From: a virus
DNA: 23,969 nt
IMG/VR virus record: IMGVR_UViG_3300022538_000110
Span: 1 to 23,969 of that record
Reading direction: 5' to 3' (one strand)
The notes under the pieces are model-generated. The model did no database searches. It was not told the DNA's origin and worked only from the letters and a program-made list of their open reading frames with translations. The position numbers and the translations under genes were made by a program. Positions 22,301 to 23,969 of this stretch are shown here, piece by piece (the first letter of the stretch is position 1; each line of letters begins with the position of its first letter).

Positions 22301-22519
22301 GCAAGGGAAAAATTTATTCCTATGTATATTCAAGACATAACAGAAGCTTATATGGATGGTGGATTAGGAAGGTCTGTGGGAGCTGGACTTCCAGCATTCT
22401 TCGGAGTGGGTGTTCAAACTTGGCAAGAAAGAAAAAAGAAAAAACAATTAGCAGAAATATGGAAAACACTCGAAGCTAAAAAAACAAAGAAATCCGATAT
22501 ATGGGCAACGTTTGAATAA
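19394..22519 (+). CDS. large internal virion protein, 1041 residues
   Basis: The largest gene of the window. Residues 1-200 are charged and helical with Pro/Glu/Lys linkers. Near 205-235 is a hydrophobic stretch (MIAVGVGMAYQLVNAAV). The middle (about 380-500) is Glu/Lys-rich linker. The last 430 residues form a conserved-looking block (DLGNLPRAILATADMSAFLR, then membrane-like FVVFGLTLLALIKASGLG) resembling domains in phage large polyvalent and ejection proteins. No transglycosylase motif was recognised. It probably travels with the DNA into the cell. The C-terminus holds two copies of a motif, EIWKTLE and SDIWATFE, the second shared with the convergent gene. ATG 19394 overlaps the upstream gene end (TAATATG), with no Shine-Dalgarno of its own. 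Confidence 0.7.
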   Translation: MQKIWDIFKEKKEEIKLGSQFGGGWGISDIVKKEEEKDVFKPQIGLDIKPEITPIKPEEKGFAVKPEESENILSNLLATMEDYKRQINELESIGKERPFVEVELRNYRYAIGQYNKAVNKYNEIIKKPEITTKPKEKPKPLFQDEKMMELHKINFESFKLWFKELKESKDKIAFFKGEGQSPELKELRKQYKEKAPYMYEKSEQWISNVSMIAVGVGMAYQLVNAAVTSGFKVKDKVINAKELREVLARARAAYVPETGKFKTTLSDNDFAIMKQLNIFFKTSGRGTAAREMLEKIVEKTGGLSFPQQVNIFGTKLYAGLPADEIVKSLVKAGKVTANIARELSLAKPELVSQVIQNLSFASPVIASKLAPELVKLIPKTEPKELTKEEIYAEKYGIPLEKVKITEVPKEELKETIGEKEIKALEEAIGKKPERILEKPLTGKEKFLAKMEEIRAKKVEKPLLEEEVTVSLEEEGKVEALWAGEEVGGTEEITDPVDKLNELIKKAKPLRGRLETKYTEERAKRIKEVERVIDEVGGEEGYRIALSKLKGELVKPETKITFEPIKDKLSKPELDNLYNSTFKHPYLDEWEKISAASELTKLLQGELPTPKGLVLLEEIYGSSLIKSVLSKRALGLKITDVLIDLGNLPRAILATADMSAFLRQGIIPVISHPVISVKAMKKTFQFAFSPKAFDQYFKDLRKDKLYPLIRKSGLSITDPSGLASEREEAFISRSLQKTPIIGDVVKFAERAYVGFLNKVRVDLFKTFADELLSKGFSPVKDINLFKATADVVNTFTGRGSMGTLNRITPQLNIIFFSPRLITARFNALNPIWYAKMPKEIRMKAIGDFSKFVVFGLTLLALIKASGLGDVETNPRSSDFGKIRIGNTRWDIWGGFQQWVRVFAQVVTGQRKNTATGEIISLTKDEYPFTTRKEVALRFIEGKLAPVPALVNELISGAKTFEGEDISLRTVAREKFIPMYIQDITEAYMDGGLGRSVGAGLPAFFGVGVQTWQERKKKKQLAEIWKTLEAKKTKKSDIWATFE

Positions 22520-22533
22520 AATTATTCAAACGT
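22508..22533. terminator. convergent-gene palindrome
   Basis: ACGTTTGAATAA (22508-22519) and TTATTCAAACGT (22522-22533) are perfect 12-bp inverted arms two bases apart. Each arm holds the last three sense codons and stop of one converging gene. The weaker symmetry extends to 31 bp per side. No U-tract follows on either strand, so it is a candidate two-way transcription barrier rather than a proven intrinsic terminator. Confidence 0.6.
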
Positions 22534-22725
22534 CTTCCAAATGTCTGATTTGCTTGAACCATAACTTGTATTCACTCGACCCGTTATAGTGTTTATTCTT
22601 GTAACAACAACTGTATTTTCATCCACTCTAACTGACTGTATCTGATACTTCGGCACGACTAAATAAACTAACCCACACATAACAACCACAATCAACCCTA
22701 TTAAAAGAACTTTTTTAATATTCAT
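22522..22725 (-). CDS. small single-pass membrane protein
   Basis: A 67-residue protein: MNIKK, a transmembrane helix (about 6-27, VLLIGLIVVVMCGLVYLVV), a short soluble beta-rich part (VRVDENTVVVTRI) and a tail ending SDIWKTFE. It has no lipobox. Its ATG shares a base with the stop of the upstream lipoprotein gene (TAATG), and its ribosome site GGGGG lies inside that gene, so the two are coupled. The tail nearly repeats the end of the large virion protein encoded on the other strand. Part of a likely moron; an envelope role such as exclusion is inferred, not shown. Confidence 0.72.
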   Translation of the reverse strand: MNIKKVLLIGLIVVVMCGLVYLVVPKYQIQSVRVDENTVVVTRINTITGRVNTSYGSSKSDIWKTFE

Positions 22726-23147
22726 TATACCCCCTGATCATATATTTTCCAACTACCACCGACTTTTTGTAAATATGTATACCCATATTTAATATCGCTT
22801 TCTGCATAACCACAAGCAGTCAAAAGAACAGTTACATGAACGTAAGCTTCCGCATAACTACCATAAACACTAACACTAATAACATCTACAAAATAAGTTA
22901 TTGTTACAACATTACAATATAAATATAAAACATTGATAGCATCTTCTATAATCGAAACTCTATAATAAGCATCTGAACCGTAAATACAATAACTTTTAGC
23001 CTTGTTCCAATTTTGGTCATTTATTGCAAGTGAAAAATTTTGTATAGTATTTCTTACACTTGTATCTTCACTAATGAGAACTACTGTGCAACCAGATAAA
23101 AATATAAATACCAGAAATAAAATTATAAAAGCTTTTTTAATGTTCAT
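22725..23147 (-). CDS. secreted lipoprotein
   Basis: A 140-residue protein with a type II signal peptide: MNIKK, a hydrophobic core and lipobox LSGC (Cys20, Thr at +2). The mature part begins with a helix around VRNTIQNFSLAINDQNWNKA and continues with strands ending GGSWKIYDQGV, a layout seen in small NTF2-like or DUF4878-like lipoproteins. I start at 23147, where GGGGGAATT precedes the ATG; nine extra residues upstream (MACLLFGGI) lack a ribosome site. Phage-encoded lipoproteins on their own promoter often alter the infected cell's surface, for example by blocking receptors; here that is inference. Confidence 0.78.
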   Translation of the reverse strand: MNIKKAFIILFLVFIFLSGCTVVLISEDTSVRNTIQNFSLAINDQNWNKAKSYCIYGSDAYYRVSIIEDAINVLYLYCNVVTITYFVDVISVSVYGSYAEAYVHVTVLLTACGYAESDIKYGYTYLQKVGGSWKIYDQGV

Positions 23148-23246
23148 AATTCCCCCAAACAGTAGGCAAGCCAAGCCACAGAGATAAACTTGATAGATGG
23201 CTACACCACCAAGAAAATAATAAACTTGACCCGCCTAATTGCCCTA

Positions 23247-23326
23247 TAGCAGACGAATCAAGCAAGAAAATGACCACAAGGTTATGGCAATAGCCTCGTG
23301 TAAAGAATAACTCAATTCGCCTGCTA
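23247..23326 (-). ncRNA. structured 5' leader RNA of the lipoprotein operon
   Basis: In minus-strand sense, TAGCAGGCGAAT (5' arm, 23326-23315) pairs with ATTCGTCTGCTA (23258-23247) over 12 positions including one G:U. Inside, CACGAGG (23300-23294) pairs with CCTTGTG (23281-23275), again with one G:U. On the plus strand both wobbles would be A-C mismatches, which points to minus-strand RNA. Loop bases ATTGCC could pair with GGCAAT just downstream (23243-23238), giving a pseudoknot. It begins where the 23330-23358 promoter should start transcription. Confidence 0.55.
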
Positions 23327-23329
23327 CCC

Positions 23330-23358
23330 ATTATAACAGAAAAACTCCTAAATTGCAA
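23330..23358 (-). promoter_or_regulatory. extended -10 sigma70-type promoter for the lipoprotein operon
   Basis: Read on the minus strand: -35 TTGCAA (23358-23353), 17-bp spacer, and -10 TATAAT (23335-23330) preceded by TG one base before it (extended -10). Predicted start is near 23323, at the foot of the leader stem. The -35 lies in the loop of the hairpin that would end the upstream transcript, so the two functions overlap. Confidence 0.7.
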
Positions 23359-23481
23359 TAGGAGTTCGCTGAAACGCTGAATTTGTATTTTTTTTAAAGA
23401 ACTTACCCTTACTTAATACCCACATACATATAGAAGAGTATTATATATCTCCTATATATACTTGAAGGGCTTCGCCCTTAA
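23338..23481 (-). ncRNA. putative short minus-strand RNA, about 140 nt
   Basis: Bounded by the near-consensus promoter at 23488-23515 and the hairpin plus T-tract at 23340-23366. It would begin with the small stem AAGGGC/GCCCTT (23479-23465), continue through an AT-rich part with no usable ORF, and contain a doubled TTCAGCG motif before the terminator. It may be a small RNA or only an attenuated leader. Confidence 0.4.
23340..23366 (-). terminator. intrinsic-type terminator of the upstream minus-strand transcript
   Basis: On the minus strand AACTCCTA (23366-23359) pairs perfectly with TAGGAGTT (23350-23343) around TTGCAATT and runs straight into a five-T tract ending at 23340. The stem is only moderately GC-rich, so termination may be partial, with read-through into the lipoprotein leader. 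Confidence 0.5.
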
Positions 23482-23487
23482 CTAAGA

Positions 23488-23515
23488 ATTATATCACAAT
23501 ATTTTTCGCTGTCAA
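23488..23515 (-). promoter_or_regulatory. near-perfect sigma70 promoter, minus strand
   Basis: TTGACA (23515-23510), 16-bp spacer, TATAAT (23493-23488): both hexamers match consensus exactly. It faces the lipoprotein operon and lies upstream of the terminator at 23340. Such a promoter would be used by unmodified host RNA polymerase early or during a prophage state. Confidence 0.78.
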
Positions 23516-23550
23516 GGCAGAAAAAGGGGTTAATAGGCATAATTTAAAGG

Positions 23551-23624
23551 CTACTAAAATGGTGGTGAATAATATAAGTTAATTAAAATAAGAGTTTTTA
23601 TATACTACTGAAATGGTAGCGATT
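23551..23624. repeat. pair of 20-bp imperfect direct repeats
   Basis: CTACTAAAATGGTGGTGAAT (23551-23570) and CTACTGAAATGGTAGCGATT (23605-23624) match at 16 of 20 positions, 54 bp start to start. Each has internal dyad symmetry (CTAC with GTAG or GTGG), so they could be operator half-sites or small RNA hairpins. They lie upstream of the plus-strand gene at 23710. Confidence 0.5.
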
Positions 23625-23681
23625 ACCGAGACTGTTAAGTTAAAAGGGTTTGTAAAAAAAAATAAAAAAAGTTTTTATAAT

Positions 23682-23696
23682 GTTTCGCTGCGAAAC
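23682..23696 (+). promoter_or_regulatory. hairpin just before a ribosome binding site
   Basis: GTTTCG (23682-23687) pairs with CGAAAC (23691-23696) around CTG, immediately before AAGGAG. TATAAT at 23676-23681 is a possible -10, but no -35 stands at a proper distance behind the A-tracts. The stem could mask or position the downstream ribosome site. Confidence 0.4.
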
Positions 23697-23709
23697 AAGG
23701 AGTATGAAG

Positions 23710-23874
23710 ATGGACTGGACAGAAGAGGAAAAAGGAACAATAGAATATTACCACGATGATTCAGACTGGTTTTATAATGGTTGGTTTTATGGGTGGTTTG
23801 ATAATAAGAGTACTCCGTCTTTTACGGAAGAAACTAAAGGAACAATATCTTGGGATGAAGAAACAAAGGAGTGA
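23710..23874 (+). CDS. small acidic repeat protein
   Basis: A 54-residue protein starting at ATG 23710, 7 nt after AAGGAG; ATGs at 23680 and 23704 lie before or too close to that site. It contains WTEEEKGTI (3-11) and FTEETKGTI, and a shortened third copy WDEETKE at the end, separated by an aromatic stretch (DWFYNGWFYGWF). Short Trp-Thr-Glu-Glu-Thr-Lys repeat proteins of this style are found beside tail or fibre genes in environmental phages. Function unknown. The next gene starts 8 nt later. Confidence 0.65.
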   Translation: MDWTEEEKGTIEYYHDDSDWFYNGWFYGWFDNKSTPSFTEETKGTISWDEETKE

Positions 23875-23882
23875 TTTAAATA

Positions 23883-23969
23883 ATGGGAAGTAATACACTA
23901 AATTCTTATTTTTATAAACCGAGTTTAGGTGCTTCGGGGGCAGTCGAATTAGCTCTCTTTGATGCTAAA
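23883..23969 (+). CDS. partial gene at the right edge, probably virion-associated
   Basis: The first 29 codons of a gene that continues beyond the window, with AGGAG about 12 nt before ATG 23883. The visible start includes SYFYKPSLGASGAVELALFD. A Tyr-Phe-Tyr-Lys-Pro-Ser opening followed by Gly/Ala resembles the N-termini of phage fibre and other structural proteins, but too little is present for assignment. It closely follows the 54-aa repeat gene and is probably in the same operon. Confidence 0.6.
   Translation, partial: MGSNTLNSYFYKPSLGASGAVELALFDAK

Noticed and set aside
23137-23358. 73-codon minus-strand ORF opposite the intergenic region
   Set aside because: It begins upstream of the predicted transcription start, runs through the structured leader and has no Shine-Dalgarno; the lipoprotein start at 23147 is far better.
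23461-23485. AAGGGC/GCCCTT hairpin as a plus-strand terminator
   Set aside because: No T-tract on the plus strand; it fits better as the 5' end of the minus-strand transcript.

Overview
The window reads as part of the genome of a podovirus-type tailed phage infecting an unidentified bacterium. It is AT-rich by eye (composition not counted). The bacterial setting follows from Shine-Dalgarno sites (GGGGG- and AGGAGG-type), sigma70-like promoters, a lipoprotein signal peptide and bacterial-type tRNAs. The late genes run in podovirus order: large terminase, portal, scaffold, N4-gp56-type major capsid protein, adaptor, tail tube/nozzle-like protein, fibre and internal (ejection) virion proteins. 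No tape-measure or sheath gene is visible.

Layout. 1-553: two small unknown genes, the first possibly continuing beyond the left edge. 554-1252: an RNA block holding a 74-nt tRNA-like RNA that resembles a tmRNA tRNA-like domain with no coding segment, two strong hairpins, a clean tRNA-Thr(UGU) and two abnormal CAU-anticodon tRNAs, then an AT-rich leader. 1253-2370: three small genes, including a short HExxH protein, separated by a repeat-rich control region (1457-1819) with TTGAC motifs, a 20-bp tandem repeat and competing hairpins. 2407-10697: packaging and head genes, with a duplicated Gly/Thr/Ser-rich structural protein after the capsid gene, bracketed by stem-loops. 10703-16488: neck, tail and fibre genes. 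16518-22519: internal virion cassette (Pro/Thr-rich protein, GNAT-like protein, helical protein, 1041-aa protein). All of these genes are on the plus strand and tightly spaced, several with overlapping or abutting stop and start codons.

22522-23515 holds a minus-strand cassette that looks like a moron. It has its own near-consensus promoters, a structured leader RNA, a lipoprotein gene and a small membrane protein gene. It converges on the late operon through a palindrome. The two converging genes end in almost the same peptide (SDIWKTFE and SDIWATFE), encoded with synonymous differences. After a repeat-containing intergenic region, plus-strand genes resume at 23710 with a small repeat protein and a partial gene that runs off the right end.

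The most unusual elements are the coding-less tmRNA/tRNA-like RNA with an alanine-type G3:U70 pair, the shared C-terminal tail at the convergent junction, and the minus-strand leader RNA whose wobble pairs fit only that strand. All family calls are from recognisable motifs and gene order; no database search was run.
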